Assembly: GCF_000168715.1 (NCBI RefSeq)
Contig: NZ_AASE01000004.1
Coordinates: 88,676-152,675 of the forward strand
Direction: 5' to 3'
Length of the DNA stretch: 64,000 nucleotides
Source of the DNA: Chlorobium ferrooxidans DSM 13031
GTDB taxonomy: Bacteria; Bacteroidota; Chlorobiia; Chlorobiales; Chlorobiaceae
The notes beneath the pieces are model-generated. The model ran no database searches. It saw only the letters and a program-made list of their open reading frames with translations, and was not told where the DNA came from. Shown here one piece after another: positions 1 through 9,435 of this stretch (position 1 is the first letter of the stretch; each line of letters starts with the position of its first letter). Made by a program: the position numbers and the translations under genes.

Positions 1-2
1 CG

Positions 3-605
3 GAAGAGAAAATAGCCATAGTACCCGTATCGCTCATTGACTGGATAGGATTTCCTCCTTCGCCGGAAAAATCAACCAACAGGGTTATGAGCGCTCTTGA
101 CCGGACGATACGCGAGATTGAACAGAAATTTCCCGGCGAACCCATCACGCTTGTTGCTCATAGCGGTGGAGGGAGTGTTGCGATGGTCTATCTGCTTGAA
201 AAGCCCTTTCAGGGTGAACGTTATCATCCGGGAAAGCATATTAAGAAGCTGATAACGCTTGGAACACCTTTTCATACCAGTGAGCATTATGCGAAGATAA
301 AAACGGATTTTATCTTCAGCCATCTGCAAGCTGATTTTTTTGATCGGGTTTCTGTTGTTTCTGTCGTCAGCGATAAGTATCATGGCAATTCGGAGGGGAG
401 TTTTGTGGAGAAAATGTGTTATCAGTTTTATAAAAACGTTCTGGATGACGGCAATGTTGCCGGTGACGGCATTGTTCCTGCAAAAAGCTGTTTTCTTGAG
501 GGTGCTGTCAATGTAACTATTGCAGATGCCGAGCATCTTCCAACACCGCATACCAGGTGGTATGGCACAAAAGAAGGGGTTGAACAATGGATTCAATGGC
601 TGTAA
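3..605 (+). CDS. alpha/beta hydrolase (lipase-like), 5' truncated by window edge
   Basis: The reading frame is open from the first bases of the window, so the true start lies upstream. About 200 residues remain. The segment [15 protein letters not shown] carries a nucleophile elbow of the G-x-S-x-G type (here H-S-G-G-G), typical of alpha/beta hydrolases. A glycine- and threonine-containing turn follows ([14 protein letters not shown]), as in lipases and PGAP1-like acyl hydrolases. Aspartates in [13 protein letters not shown] and the histidine in [12 protein letters not shown] could complete the triad. An internal ATG at 87 exists but would remove strands before the elbow. The last 19 bases overlap the next gene, suggesting co-transcription. 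The exact substrate cannot be told. Confidence 0.75.
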   Translation, partial: EEKIAIVPVSLIDWIGFPPSPEKSTNRVMSALDRTIREIEQKFPGEPITLVAHSGGGSVAMVYLLEKPFQGERYHPGKHIKKLITLGTPFHTSEHYAKIKTDFIFSHLQADFFDRVSVVSVVSDKYHGNSEGSFVEKMCYQFYKNVLDDGNVAGDGIVPAKSCFLEGAVNVTIADAEHLPTPHTRWYGTKEGVEQWIQWL

Positions 606-1435
606 AAGCGAGTCGCTTAAGGGTGGCCGGGGTTTTATGTTTCGCTTTTCTGGTGATTCTCTCGTCGTGCAGCCCGGAAAAACCAAAGCAGGATCCCCAG
701 CAGGAGCATCTTGAATCAATGATGGCTATTCTTGCCCAGGTGCAGAAAAATCTCGGCAGGATTCAGCAGAAGGAGGCTGTCGTTGAAAGACTCTCATCTG
801 ATATCGAAAGCAGTGACAAACAGAGTGTCGAGCAGATTGGCAAGGATATCTCCGCCGGAATCCGTTTTATCGATTCCACCCTGGCGGCAAGTAAAAACCT
901 GATTCGCAAACTTGAAGAGGAGAACCGAACCTCATCCTATCGTGTTGATTCGCTTGACAAGCTGGTTTCGGAGCTTAAAATAGCCATAAATACCAAGGAT
1001 GGAGAGCTTATCACCCTGAAAGGCCAGGTTCAGAAGCTCAACAGACAGGTATCTTCACTTATGGCAACGGTTGATGTGCTTGATGAGTATATCCAGGATC
1101 AGGACTCGCAGCTCTTTACGGCTTATTACATATCAGGAACCTTTAATGATCTTGTTTCGAAAGGTGTTCTTCTTCGCATTAATCCGCTTGAAAAACTCTT
1201 CGGCAATGAGTACCGTCTTGCCAACGACTTTAATGTCAATCTTTTTAAAAAGGTTGAGATAACCGAAACCCGTGATCTCTTTTTTGACAGGCCGCTGAAA
1301 CGCATTAAAATCGTAACTCCTCACACAGTTGGCTCTTACGAGCTGGTCGGAGGCAAAACATCCTCACTGCTTCTTATTCGTGATGAAAATGCTTTCTGGC
1401 AGAAATCCCGTTGCCTTGTAATAGTTCTTGAATAA
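587..1435 (+). CDS. coiled-coil lipoprotein of unknown function
   Basis: The N-terminus has a basic start, a hydrophobic stretch ([13 protein letters not shown]) and the lipobox LSSC, so it is predicted to be lipid-anchored. Residues about 40-175 are rich in heptad-like Leu/Ile/Val spacing ([19 protein letters not shown] and [19 protein letters not shown]), consistent with a long coiled coil. The C-terminal 100 residues look globular. No family is recognised with confidence. It overlaps the preceding hydrolase gene by 19 bp. ATG codons at 587 and 596 are both possible starts, and 596 gives a more standard signal peptide ([10 protein letters not shown]). Confidence 0.7.
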   Translation: MDSMAVKASRLRVAGVLCFAFLVILSSCSPEKPKQDPQQEHLESMMAILAQVQKNLGRIQQKEAVVERLSSDIESSDKQSVEQIGKDISAGIRFIDSTLAASKNLIRKLEEENRTSSYRVDSLDKLVSELKIAINTKDGELITLKGQVQKLNRQVSSLMATVDVLDEYIQDQDSQLFTAYYISGTFNDLVSKGVLLRINPLEKLFGNEYRLANDFNVNLFKKVEITETRDLFFDRPLKRIKIVTPHTVGSYELVGGKTSSLLLIRDENAFWQKSRCLVIVLE

Positions 1436-1494
1436 GTAACTCCGGTTTGCCATCCGGAGCGTAGAGCCCTGGCGAGCCCTGAAATAATTCTGTA

Positions 1495-2829
1495 ATGAAA
1501 ATAACCATATTCGGATCAGGCTATGTCGGTCTTGTGACCGGCGCCTGTTTTGCTGAAGTCGGAAATGATGTTCTCTGTGTTGATATTGACCGGAAGAAGA
1601 TTGACGCTCTCAATGAGGGCCACATTCCCATCTATGAACCCGGTCTTGAGGAAATTGTTGTTGAGAACAGCCGTGCCGGCCGACTGAAGTTCACTTCCGA
1701 CATCCGGGAGGGTGTTGAGTTCGGATTGTACCAGTTTATTGCTGTAGGAACGCCCCCTGATGAGGACGGATCAGCAGATTTGCGTCATGTGCTCAGTGTT
1801 GCCGAAAGTATCGGGACCTATATGCAGGAGTACCGGATCGTCATCAACAAATCGACAGTTCCCGTCGGTACTGCCGATCTTGTGCGGGAAAAAATCAGTT
1901 CGGTTCTTGCCGAACGGAGTTCGGGAGTTGACTTTGATGTGGTTTCAAATCCCGAGTTTCTCAAGGAGGGAGATGCGGTCAACGATTTCATGAAACCTGA
2001 AAGAATTATAGTCGGAGTTGATGATCCCCGAACCAAAGAGCTGCTTCGTTTTCTCTACTCTCCGTTCAACCGAAGCCATGAGCGGTTTATCGCCATGGAT
2101 ATCCGTTCGGCCGAGCTGACCAAATATGCGGCCAACGCAATGCTTGCCACAAAGATCAGTTTCATGAATGAAATAGCCAACATTGCAGAGCGGGTCGGGG
2201 CTGATGTCGAGGCGGTCAGGAGGGGTATCGGTTCCGATTCAAGGATCGGATTTTCGTTTATCTATCCCGGTGTCGGCTATGGCGGCTCCTGTTTTCCCAA
2301 GGATGTCCAGGCGCTGGAAAGAACCGCACATAAATACGGTTATCATTCACGGATACTCCAGGCAGTTGAAGCGGTCAATGAAGACCAGAAAAGTACCATA
2401 GTCCGGAAGATCCGCCTCCATTTCGGAGAGGAGATCGGAGGCCGTGTTTTTGCGTTATGGGGGCTTTCATTCAAGCCGAATACCGATGATATGCGTGCGG
2501 CCCCGAGCCGCAGGGTTATTGAAGAGCTTCTGCAGGCGGGTGCATCGGTAAGGGTTTACGATCCTGTAGCCATGCACGAGGCTGAAAGAATCTACGGAGA
2601 TCGGGAGGGGATCTACTATGCAGCAAACCCTGAAGATGCGGTAAAAGGATCTGATGCTCTTGTGGTTCTTACGGAGTGGCTTGTGTTCCGCAGCCCCGAT
2701 TTTGAGATGGTCAAACGAGATCTCAAAACACCGGTGGTTTTTGACGGCCGAAATATCTACAATCCTGAATTCATGGAGATCTCCGGATTTACCTACTATT
2801 CTGTCGGCCGCCCGCCCCGTGGGGTCTGA
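1495..2829 (+). CDS. ugd: UDP-glucose 6-dehydrogenase
   Basis: Oxidises UDP-glucose to UDP-glucuronate with two NAD+, providing acidic sugars for envelope polysaccharide. The 444 residues match the family length. The N-terminal Rossmann motif reads [17 protein letters not shown]. The NAD-binding TVPVGTAD and the [12 protein letters not shown] segment follow. The catalytic cysteine is Cys266 in YGGSCFPKD. The C-terminal UDP-binding domain ([15 protein letters not shown]) is complete. It stands alone on the plus strand, convergent with thiD, whose stop codon lies only 7 bp away. Confidence 0.96.
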   Translation: MKITIFGSGYVGLVTGACFAEVGNDVLCVDIDRKKIDALNEGHIPIYEPGLEEIVVENSRAGRLKFTSDIREGVEFGLYQFIAVGTPPDEDGSADLRHVLSVAESIGTYMQEYRIVINKSTVPVGTADLVREKISSVLAERSSGVDFDVVSNPEFLKEGDAVNDFMKPERIIVGVDDPRTKELLRFLYSPFNRSHERFIAMDIRSAELTKYAANAMLATKISFMNEIANIAERVGADVEAVRRGIGSDSRIGFSFIYPGVGYGGSCFPKDVQALERTAHKYGYHSRILQAVEAVNEDQKSTIVRKIRLHFGEEIGGRVFALWGLSFKPNTDDMRAAPSRRVIEELLQAGASVRVYDPVAMHEAERIYGDREGIYYAANPEDAVKGSDALVVLTEWLVFRSPDFEMVKRDLKTPVVFDGRNIYNPEFMEISGFTYYSVGRPPRGV

Positions 2830-2836
2830 GAGAGGG

Positions 2837-3649
2837 TTATCGAAACCTGAAAAGATGATCAAGGGGGCCTCTGCCACTGCCAAGATGGTAACCGGCTCCC
2901 GCCTTCAGGGCTTCAGTTGTATATGCTTTTGCCTTTTCTACAGCACGTTCCATCACTTCCCCCCTGGCCATGAATGCTGCAATGGCCGATGAGAGCGTGC
3001 AGCCTGTGCCGTGAGTGTTGAGTGTCTCGATTTTTTTGGAGCTGAACCAGAAAAACCGGCCATTGCTGAAGAGGCAGTCACGGCATTCGCCTCCTTCAGT
3101 GTGACCTCCCTTGATGAGTACCGAAGCCGCTCCGGCTTCATGCAGCATTACGGCAGCTCCCTCGATAGCTTCATCGGTTGCAGGTGGCTGCTTCATGCCG
3201 GTCAGGATGGCACTCTCCGGCAGGTTTGGTGTTATTAAGGTTGCGAGAGGGAAGAGCTCTGCTTTCATTACCTCGATAGCCTCCTCCGGCAGCAGAGTGG
3301 TGCCTCCGGAAGAGCCGAGAACAGTGTCCAGAATGACAGGCGGATTGTTTTCAAGCTCTCTGAGTAATCCTGAAACAGCTCTGATGATGGCGCTGCTGCC
3401 CAGCATGCCGATTTTTACGGCATCGATCCTGATATCGTCGGCAATAGCCCTGAACTGCTCATAAAGAGATTCAACCGGGAGAAGGGAGATTCCCCTTACT
3501 CCGCATGTGTTTTGTGCTGTAACGGCAGTTATGACCGAAAGGGCATAGCAGTCAAGGGCGCCAACGGTTTTACTATCCGCCTGGATTCCTGCCCCTCCGC
3601 TTCCATCCGAGCCCGCAATGGTGAGAACGGTCACATAATTTTTACCCAT
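2837..3649 (-). CDS. thiD: hydroxymethylpyrimidine/phosphomethylpyrimidine kinase
   Basis: Phosphorylates HMP and HMP-P to HMP-PP, the pyrimidine half of thiamine. Ribokinase-fold motifs are clear: TIAGSDGSGGAGIQADSKT at the N-terminus, VKIGMLGS, DTVLGSSGG, and the C-terminal anion hole NTHGTGCTLSSAIAA. The frame is open upstream to 3751, but ATG 3649 (MGKNYVTVLTIAG) is preceded by a GGGAG ribosome site and gives the usual 270-residue length. It overlaps the end of thiE by 8 bp, the last gene of a three-gene minus-strand thiamine operon. Confidence 0.94.
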   Translation of the reverse strand: MGKNYVTVLTIAGSDGSGGAGIQADSKTVGALDCYALSVITAVTAQNTCGVRGISLLPVESLYEQFRAIADDIRIDAVKIGMLGSSAIIRAVSGLLRELENNPPVILDTVLGSSGGTTLLPEEAIEVMKAELFPLATLITPNLPESAILTGMKQPPATDEAIEGAAVMLHEAGAASVLIKGGHTEGGECRDCLFSNGRFFWFSSKKIETLNTHGTGCTLSSAIAAFMARGEVMERAVEKAKAYTTEALKAGAGYHLGSGRGPLDHLFRFR

Positions 3650-4271
3650 CAATATCTCCCTGTTGTAGTGAGCAGACAAGCTCTTGTACTGCACTGACGG
3701 GATCATCTGCCCTGCTGACGGCGGAAATGACTGCGATACCTGCAGCTCCATGCCCTATGACCAGTGATGCATTGCTCTTGGTGATGCCGCCGATAGCTAT
3801 AATCGGCAGGGAGATGAGTGCGGCGACCCTCCGGAGTGATTCCGGGCCGACAGGATCAAACCCTTTTTCTTTTGACGGTGTCGGGTAGATATGGCCGAAA
3901 CCGATATAATCCGCGCCATCACGTTCAGCCTGAATGGCCTCTTCAGGTGAAGATGCCGAAACGCCTATGATGCGGGAATTGCCAAGCAGTTTACGGGCGG
4001 CAGAAGCCGGCAGGTCCTGCTGGCCGAGGTGAACACCGTCAGCCCTGCATGCAAGGGCAATATCAATGCGGTCATTGATAATACAGAGTGCCCCGTACTC
4101 TCTGCACCGTCTGGTGATTTCAACACCCCAGGAAAAAAGCTGACTGCCGGAAGCCGTTTTATGTCTCAGTTGTATCATGGCAGCTCCACCCTGCAGAGCC
4201 TTTTCAGCCAGTGAGAGCGGGCACACAGCCTCATCGGTAATGACACAGAGAAAGGGAGAGGAGGGCATCAT
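3642..4271 (-). CDS. thiE: thiamine-phosphate synthase
   Basis: Couples HMP-PP and thiazole phosphate to thiamine phosphate. It is a TIM-barrel protein of 209 residues with the family motifs MIQLRHKTA (pyrophosphate/HMP region), CIINDRIDIALACRADGVHLGQQDLP, IIGVSASSPEEA, DYIGFGHIYPTPSKEKG and AIGGITKSNA. The start codon overlaps the stop of the upstream paralogue in an ATGA arrangement, so translation is probably coupled. It is more canonical than the upstream copy (conserved GQxDxP) and is the likelier true synthase. Confidence 0.93.
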   Translation of the reverse strand: MMPSSPFLCVITDEAVCPLSLAEKALQGGAAMIQLRHKTASGSQLFSWGVEITRRCREYGALCIINDRIDIALACRADGVHLGQQDLPASAARKLLGNSRIIGVSASSPEEAIQAERDGADYIGFGHIYPTPSKEKGFDPVGPESLRRVAALISLPIIAIGGITKSNASLVIGHGAAGIAVISAVSRADDPVSAVQELVCSLQQGDIDG

Positions 4272-4915
4272 TGATAAAGGGTGTTATGGAATTGTTCAAA
4301 GGTAGCGACAAACCCGCTGCCCGGTTCAAAGATGGAGATTCCTGCAGCACCATAGGCCCCCTGCTTCATACAGCATGGGATGTTTTGTGGTGTAATGCCT
4401 CCCACAGCAAAGACAGGAAGTGAGGTTGAACGGCATAAAGCGCCGAGTTTTTCCACTCCTTGTGGCGGTCCGTATTTCCTTTTTGAGGGAGTATCGAATA
4501 CCGGACCGAAAAGCAGGTAATCAGCGCCGCGCTCTTCAGCGATACATGCAGACAACGGCGAGTGTACGCTGCATCCGATGATCAATTCCGGCGCAATTGC
4601 GCGAAGTTTATCGGGCGGGCAGCTGTTTTCGGGCAGATGTACGCCGTGAAGAGCGGCTGCAAGAGCAATATCGGCACGTTCATTGATCAGGATCCTGACC
4701 TCTTTTTCGCATGCGATTTCAGCCGCCATGAGCGAAAGCTGAAACAACTGTTTTGCATCAAGATGTTTTTCCCTGATCTGAATCATGCAAGGCATAAAGC
4801 GGGGGAGGAGTTGAAGCTGTATGAGCAGAGGTGTGCCAATCAGAGGGGCTTCCTTGCCACTGCTTATCAAAAGAAGGCGCGGCAGGGGAGCGTTATGGGG
4901 AGTAATATGCACCAT
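4268..4915 (-). CDS. thiamine-phosphate synthase paralogue (ThiE/TenI family)
   Basis: A second ThiE-fold protein directly upstream of thiE. It keeps MIQIREKHLDAKQLFQLS, ILINERADIALAAALHGVHLPE, IIGCSVHSPLSACIAEERG, DYLLFGPVFDTPSKRKYGP and AVGGITPQN. The N-terminus is divergent, and the HLPENSCPP segment replaces the usual HLGQxDxP loop. That could mean a TenI-like thiazole aromatase or a second synthase rather than the main enzyme. The frame is open to 4972. ATG 4915 (MVHITPHNAPLPR) gives a 215-residue protein of family length. It is the first gene of the thiamine operon, and no TPP riboswitch was recognised upstream. Confidence 0.82.
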   Translation of the reverse strand: MVHITPHNAPLPRLLLISSGKEAPLIGTPLLIQLQLLPRFMPCMIQIREKHLDAKQLFQLSLMAAEIACEKEVRILINERADIALAAALHGVHLPENSCPPDKLRAIAPELIIGCSVHSPLSACIAEERGADYLLFGPVFDTPSKRKYGPPQGVEKLGALCRSTSLPVFAVGGITPQNIPCCMKQGAYGAAGISIFEPGSGFVATFEQFHNTLYQ

Positions 4916-5102
4916 ATAATCAAAATCCTTTGATAATTCAGTGACTATAAATAATTTTAATGGTAATAGCAACTGCCTTTCCTGGGGAGATTCCGATTTC
5001 TATCGGGATCGTTTTATGACCATTTATAGATGGCATACAGCGCAATGCATCGTGAGAAAAGGGTTTTATTTCCGATAATCAAGAGTAACCAGCAATTCCC
5101 CA

Positions 5103-5582
5103 ATGAGCAGCATCGAAGAAAAAATCATTAAAGCAGGCTTCTCTCTGCCTCAGCCGCCCGCAGTAGCGGGTCTCTACTCCCCTGCAATCAGGAGCGGTAA
5201 TCTTGTCTTTACCTCCGGTCAACTCCCTCTCGAAAACGGTAAATTGATAGAACCGGGTGGTAAAGGAAAGGTAAATGATCAGGGCAGGGAAGATGCTTTC
5301 AATGCAGCCAGAACCGCTCTTCTCAACGCACTTGCCGCCATCAAATCGGTAACAGGCACCCTTGATTGCATAGAACGGATTGTCAAGCTTACGCTCTATG
5401 TTGCCAGTGACTCCGGTTTTTCCAGTCAGCATCTTGTTGCCAATGGAGCCTCTTCTCTTCTTCTTGAAATCTTCGAAGAGCGGGGAGTTCATGCAAGAAG
5501 TGCCGTCGGAGTAGCAGAATTACCTCTTGATGCAAGCCTTGAAATTGAACTTGTTGTTCAGTGTGATTTCACTTCGGCATGA
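5103..5582 (+). CDS. RidA/YjgF family enamine/imine deaminase-like protein
   Basis: RidA proteins hydrolyse reactive enamine/imine intermediates released by PLP enzymes. This one has 159 residues, which fits the longer LPS-induced/TdcF-like subgroup. Visible motifs are [26 protein letters not shown] and the C-terminal [25 protein letters not shown]. The arginine in HARSAVG corresponds to the conserved active-site arginine. It is transcribed divergently from the thiamine operon, and the 187-bp gap between them must hold both promoters. No operon partner is seen downstream, where a long gap begins. Confidence 0.9.
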   Translation: MSSIEEKIIKAGFSLPQPPAVAGLYSPAIRSGNLVFTSGQLPLENGKLIEPGGKGKVNDQGREDAFNAARTALLNALAAIKSVTGTLDCIERIVKLTLYVASDSGFSSQHLVANGASSLLLEIFEERGVHARSAVGVAELPLDASLEIELVVQCDFTSA

Positions 5583-6359
5583 CAGGATAAAAATAAATAA
5601 TAACCCGCAGGAATAATTCATACCATTCAGCATAAAGCTTCAGTGTCGTATTGTAATGATCGCCATTAAGTAGCCTCACAAATACCGTTTATATTCTTCT
5701 TGAGCCTATGTCATATAACAGATATAGGTACAGGAAAATCATAAACGCATAACCTTTAAATATCTTCAGTAAAAGAATCTGAAGCCAGAAAGAAAGTTCG
5801 AATACGGCTTTTTGTGTTAAAGTTAATGATTCTTGTAAATGCATTAAATTACTTGTAGTATAAATAGTATAAGTAATTTAAATAAAACAATATAATCCAA
5901 TTGGTTTAATGTAATTTTTAGTATATTATGTTATTTAGAAATCGTTTGTAAAAATCTTTTTCTGTTTGTTTTTAGTATGCCTTGTAAGGTTTTTTTATGA
6001 TACTTTAAGTTATCGTGGTTTCGACATTAATGTGGTGTATTAATCTTTGTGGTGTTGTTTATTTTTGATGTATTGTTAGAGAGTCGCCCGGTGTTTGTTG
6101 TTGCTCATTATGCGGTGTTGTTCTTGTTTCTTGTTTGTTCTTACTGATTTGTTTGTTCTTGTTATTGGCTGATATTATTGTGTGATCTGTTAGTGTTATC
6201 TGCTGCTCTGTTTGCGATACGGTTGATGGTTTAGGCTTTGAGTATGGATTGGCGGAGCTCTGTTGCTTATTGTTTTTTTGTGATTTTGATCTGTGATAGG
6301 TAAACTGTGATTGATGGAGCATATACGCGTTCTCTTATCCTGTAATAAACCCCCACTTC
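5583..6359. other. long AT-rich intergenic region with strong G/T skew
   Basis: No convincing gene. The first half (about 5640-6000) is AT-rich with short A/T runs. The second half (about 6000-6350) is strongly enriched in G and T on the plus strand: at 6121-6180, 48 of 60 bases are G or T. The only open frame is an 87-codon minus-strand ORF (6059-6322) encoding a Gln/Asn/Lys/Thr-rich sequence, as expected from translating such skewed DNA. It may hold a regulatory leader for the downstream protease or an unrecognised RNA. Confidence 0.5.
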
Positions 6360-8015
6360 ATGTCCCGCATACTTACTATCGTATTGATGCTTCTTGTGCT
6401 CGGATTTGGAGTTTTTCTCGGGTCCAGACTCAACGGCAGAGGCGACGTGCAGGGTGAACAGCAGAAAAAAATGCTTGAAGCCTACAGTCTGATGAAAACG
6501 ATGTATGTTGATGATGTAGCTGGCGATAGTCTTGCGGGAGCAGGTATACAGGGTATGGCGGAGTATCTGGATCCCCATACGGTCTATCTGGAGCCGGAAA
6601 AGGTCTCCTATTCCCAGGCCGAATTTGATGGGAATTTTGATGGTATCGGTATTGAATTTGATATTTCAAGCGATACACTTCTTGTTGTCACGCCGCTTTC
6701 CGGCGGCCCAAGCGCTGCAGTCGGAATTTTACCGGGAGACCGTATCCTTGCCATTGACTCTCTCTCCGCTCTTGGTATTACGGAACAACAGGTATTGAGG
6801 AAGCTTCGCGGCAGGCAGGGAACACAGGTGAAATTGAGGGTTTTCAGGCCTCTTAGTGGAAAGATTGTCGATTTTACGGTTACACGGAGTCGAATATCGA
6901 CATCGAGTATCGATGCAGCCTTTATGCTTGATAGCCGGGTAGGTTATATTCGATTGAGCCGTTTTATTGCAACCACAGCCGATGAGTTCAGAACTGTGCT
7001 TGTCAGGCTTAAAAAGCAGGGCATGAAGCGCCTTGTTATTGATCTGAGAGGAAATCCCGGTGGTTTTCTTGAACAGGCTGTTGCCGTGGCTGATGAGTTT
7101 CTGCCAAAGGGAGCGTTGATTGTCTATACAAAAAGCCGTAACGGCGGAGTCGAGAATGAGCGATTTATTGCGCGCTCCGGTGACAGTTACGAGACGGGTG
7201 AAGTTATTGTGCTGGTGGACAAAGGGAGTGCATCAGCTTCTGAAATTCTTGCCGGTGCTCTCCAGGATAACCGGCGGGCGGTTGTGGTGGGAGAACAGAC
7301 CTTCGGAAAGGGACTGGTACAGCGGCAGCTTCAGTTTGCAGATGGTTCGGCAATTCGACTTACCGTTTCACGATATTATACCCCATCCGGCCGACAGATA
7401 CAGCGGGTGTATCATAAAGGCGGGACGGGTCGGGAGAGTTATTTTCAGGACGCGCTCACAACCATTCGACCTGAGAAACTCTTTACAAATCCTGACAGTT
7501 TACTCTATTTGAAAAACAGTGAGGTTTCGGTTTACAGAACCTCCTCTCTTTACGGGTTGCTCTCGTCGCTCAACGGGAAAGTTCCGGATGAGAAAAGTCA
7601 GCTTTTGGCGCTGAAAAATGCCGGAGGGATTATTCCTGATTTCTGGGTTACCGGAAAAAGTTACTCTGATTTTTACCAGGAGCTTTTTCGTTCGGGTTCT
7701 TTTGATGATATCGCCCTGAAAATTATTGATGATCCCCGTAGCCTGGTGCAGCAACACCGCGGTTCTTTGGAGAGTTTTCTTGCGAATTATTCCGAAGAGC
7801 GTGTGTTTGAGGCTCTGGTTATAAAAACCTGCAAACTTAAAAAAATCCGGTTTGACCGGGCAGTTTTTCTTCGTGATCGTCTCAAGCTGGTTCAGGCCGT
7901 AAAATCAAGGATAGCTCATCAGCTCTTTGGCGCTGTTGGTCAGATAACGTTTGTTGTGCAGAGTGCAGATCCGGTTGTCAGGATAGCAGCATCTGTGCCA
8001 ATGCGACAGCCCTGA
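6360..8015 (+). CDS. C-terminal processing peptidase (S41 family, CtpA-like)
   Basis: A periplasmic serine protease that trims or degrades proteins from their C-terminus. An N-terminal hydrophobic anchor (ILTIVLMLLVLGFGVFLGS) is followed by a PDZ domain (about residues 75-170; GIGIEFDISSDTLLVVTPLSGGPS and LRGRQGTQVKLRVFR). The catalytic S41 core has the LVIDLRGNPGGFLEQAV motif, the serine in DKGSASASEILAGALQD and the lysine in GEQTFGKGLVQ. At 551 residues it carries a long C-terminal extension after the core, as in many Bacteroidota/Chlorobiota members. ATG 6360 directly precedes the anchor. Confidence 0.92.
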   Translation: MSRILTIVLMLLVLGFGVFLGSRLNGRGDVQGEQQKKMLEAYSLMKTMYVDDVAGDSLAGAGIQGMAEYLDPHTVYLEPEKVSYSQAEFDGNFDGIGIEFDISSDTLLVVTPLSGGPSAAVGILPGDRILAIDSLSALGITEQQVLRKLRGRQGTQVKLRVFRPLSGKIVDFTVTRSRISTSSIDAAFMLDSRVGYIRLSRFIATTADEFRTVLVRLKKQGMKRLVIDLRGNPGGFLEQAVAVADEFLPKGALIVYTKSRNGGVENERFIARSGDSYETGEVIVLVDKGSASASEILAGALQDNRRAVVVGEQTFGKGLVQRQLQFADGSAIRLTVSRYYTPSGRQIQRVYHKGGTGRESYFQDALTTIRPEKLFTNPDSLLYLKNSEVSVYRTSSLYGLLSSLNGKVPDEKSQLLALKNAGGIIPDFWVTGKSYSDFYQELFRSGSFDDIALKIIDDPRSLVQQHRGSLESFLANYSEERVFEALVIKTCKLKKIRFDRAVFLRDRLKLVQAVKSRIAHQLFGAVGQITFVVQSADPVVRIAASVPMRQP

Positions 8016-8078
8016 GTGTTTTGACGGTATTGATTAATCGCCTTCTGCTTTACTTAATAATCAAAACATTACATTCGT

Positions 8079-8750
8079 ATGTCTTTAATTGAAAAAATCC
8101 AGAGCGAAACCTGTACGTTGCGCCTGAAAAATGACTGGTTGAAAATATTTACCTGTCCCGTTCCCTCCTCTGATTTCCTCTCGTTTGTAGGCATAGCTAC
8201 CATCGATGCTCCACAGCATGCCGTACTGAGTCTTCTGTTTGATATTGAAGCCGCCACCGAGTGGGTATGGAAAACCAAAGAGATGCGCCTTTTGCAGGAA
8301 CTTTCAGCAGATAATGGAGAGAAAGATAACGGACGGGTTGTCTATCAGCTTGTCAGTGCTCCCTGGCCGGTTTCCGATCGTGAAATCATAACCCGCTCCC
8401 AGGGGTATATGGATCCTGACACCTCCGAGGTTTTTATCAAGCTTGAGTGTTTGCCTGACTTTCTGCCGAAAAACGATAAATATGTTCGTGTTCCCCATCT
8501 TGAGGGGGCATGGAACATCATCCCGCTCTCTGCAAACCAGTGCAGGGTGGTTTTCCGTCTTCACATTGAACCGGGTGGCGAGATCCCCTCATGGCTGGCC
8601 AATATTGCCGTTATTGATACGCCCTACCACACCATGAACAATATGCGTGAGATGGTAAAGAAGGATAAGTACAGGATTTCTGTAGAGGCACCCTTCATAA
8701 AATCCGCGAAGGATGTCATCCAGAATTACCAGCAGTTTATCGCCGAGTGA
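8079..8750 (+). CDS. START-domain (SRPBCC fold) lipid/hydrophobe-binding protein, copy 1
   Basis: The 223 residues match the START/SRPBCC helix-grip fold: [53 protein letters not shown] and [37 protein letters not shown]. The W-P-V-x-x-R-E signature is typical of bacterial START proteins related to StAR-type lipid carriers. No signal peptide is visible, so it is probably cytoplasmic. It lies 49 bp upstream of a second START gene. The ligand is unknown, and a membrane lipid or pigment precursor is only a guess. Confidence 0.85.
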   Translation: MSLIEKIQSETCTLRLKNDWLKIFTCPVPSSDFLSFVGIATIDAPQHAVLSLLFDIEAATEWVWKTKEMRLLQELSADNGEKDNGRVVYQLVSAPWPVSDREIITRSQGYMDPDTSEVFIKLECLPDFLPKNDKYVRVPHLEGAWNIIPLSANQCRVVFRLHIEPGGEIPSWLANIAVIDTPYHTMNNMREMVKKDKYRISVEAPFIKSAKDVIQNYQQFIAE

Positions 8751-8799
8751 GTGTTCGCCTCTTTCTCTTGCAGTCCTCAATAACCAGTCAACAGACGGT

Positions 8800-9435
8800 A
8801 TGGATTTAACATCTATCCTTGAGAAAAACTGGGATTTCCGTGTAGAACATAAGGGAGTCCGAATTTACTCTTCCAGGGTTAATGGTTCCGATATTCACAG
8901 CTTCAAGGGTGAGACCGAGCTGGCGGTTTCATTCAAAAAGCTGATCAGCCTTTTTCATGACATGGCAAGCTATAGCCGCTGGGTTCACAAGCTTGCCGAG
9001 ATGGAGGTACTGGAGAAAAACGGGATTGATTATGTGGTGCGTCAGGTTATCGACACCCCATGGCCGCTGCAGAAGAGGGAGATGATCATTCGTACCGGTC
9101 TGGCTTTAGCCGGAGAGAATTCCATAGCTGTTACCATGACCGGGGAGCCCGATTATCTTCCGGTTAATTCGAACTATCACCGTGTTCGCCATGCATCCGG
9201 ATTGTGGGTATTTACTCCGAATGGGCACGGAAAGGTTCAGCTCACCTTTGTGATGCATGTCGATCCGGGCTCGGATGTTCCTGCTGCCGTTGGAAATGCG
9301 GGAATGTTTGATGTTCCCTTCCACTCCCTGAACAATCTGAGGACGCTTGCAATGGACAGCTCATACACCCCCCCATATCCTAAGGAGATAGAGCAGCATA
9401 TTGCTATTGTCGATGATGCTCCTGATATGCCCTGA
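8800..9435 (+). CDS. START-domain (SRPBCC fold) lipid/hydrophobe-binding protein, copy 2
   Basis: A paralogue of the preceding gene with the same landmarks: [50 protein letters not shown] and [36 protein letters not shown]. The frame opens at 8713 inside the upstream gene, but ATG 8800 ([13 protein letters not shown]) gives a normal 211-residue domain. The 3' end overlaps the convergent kinase gene by 32 bp. The tandem arrangement suggests an old duplication and possibly two related ligands. Confidence 0.85.
   Translation: MDLTSILEKNWDFRVEHKGVRIYSSRVNGSDIHSFKGETELAVSFKKLISLFHDMASYSRWVHKLAEMEVLEKNGIDYVVRQVIDTPWPLQKREMIIRTGLALAGENSIAVTMTGEPDYLPVNSNYHRVRHASGLWVFTPNGHGKVQLTFVMHVDPGSDVPAAVGNAGMFDVPFHSLNNLRTLAMDSSYTPPYPKEIEQHIAIVDDAPDMP

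Noticed and set aside
72..719. 215-codon minus-strand frame over the first genes
   Set aside because: It is antisense to the alpha/beta hydrolase and the lipoprotein, which have recognisable motifs. The antisense translation shows none.
4916..5102. possible TPP riboswitch upstream of the thiamine operon
   Set aside because: No CUGAGA or ACCUGAUCUGG-type conserved elements were found in the minus-strand leader.
6059..6322. 87-codon minus-strand frame, Gln/Asn/Thr-rich
   Set aside because: Composition follows from the G/T skew of the opposite strand, and there is no ribosome site or family match.
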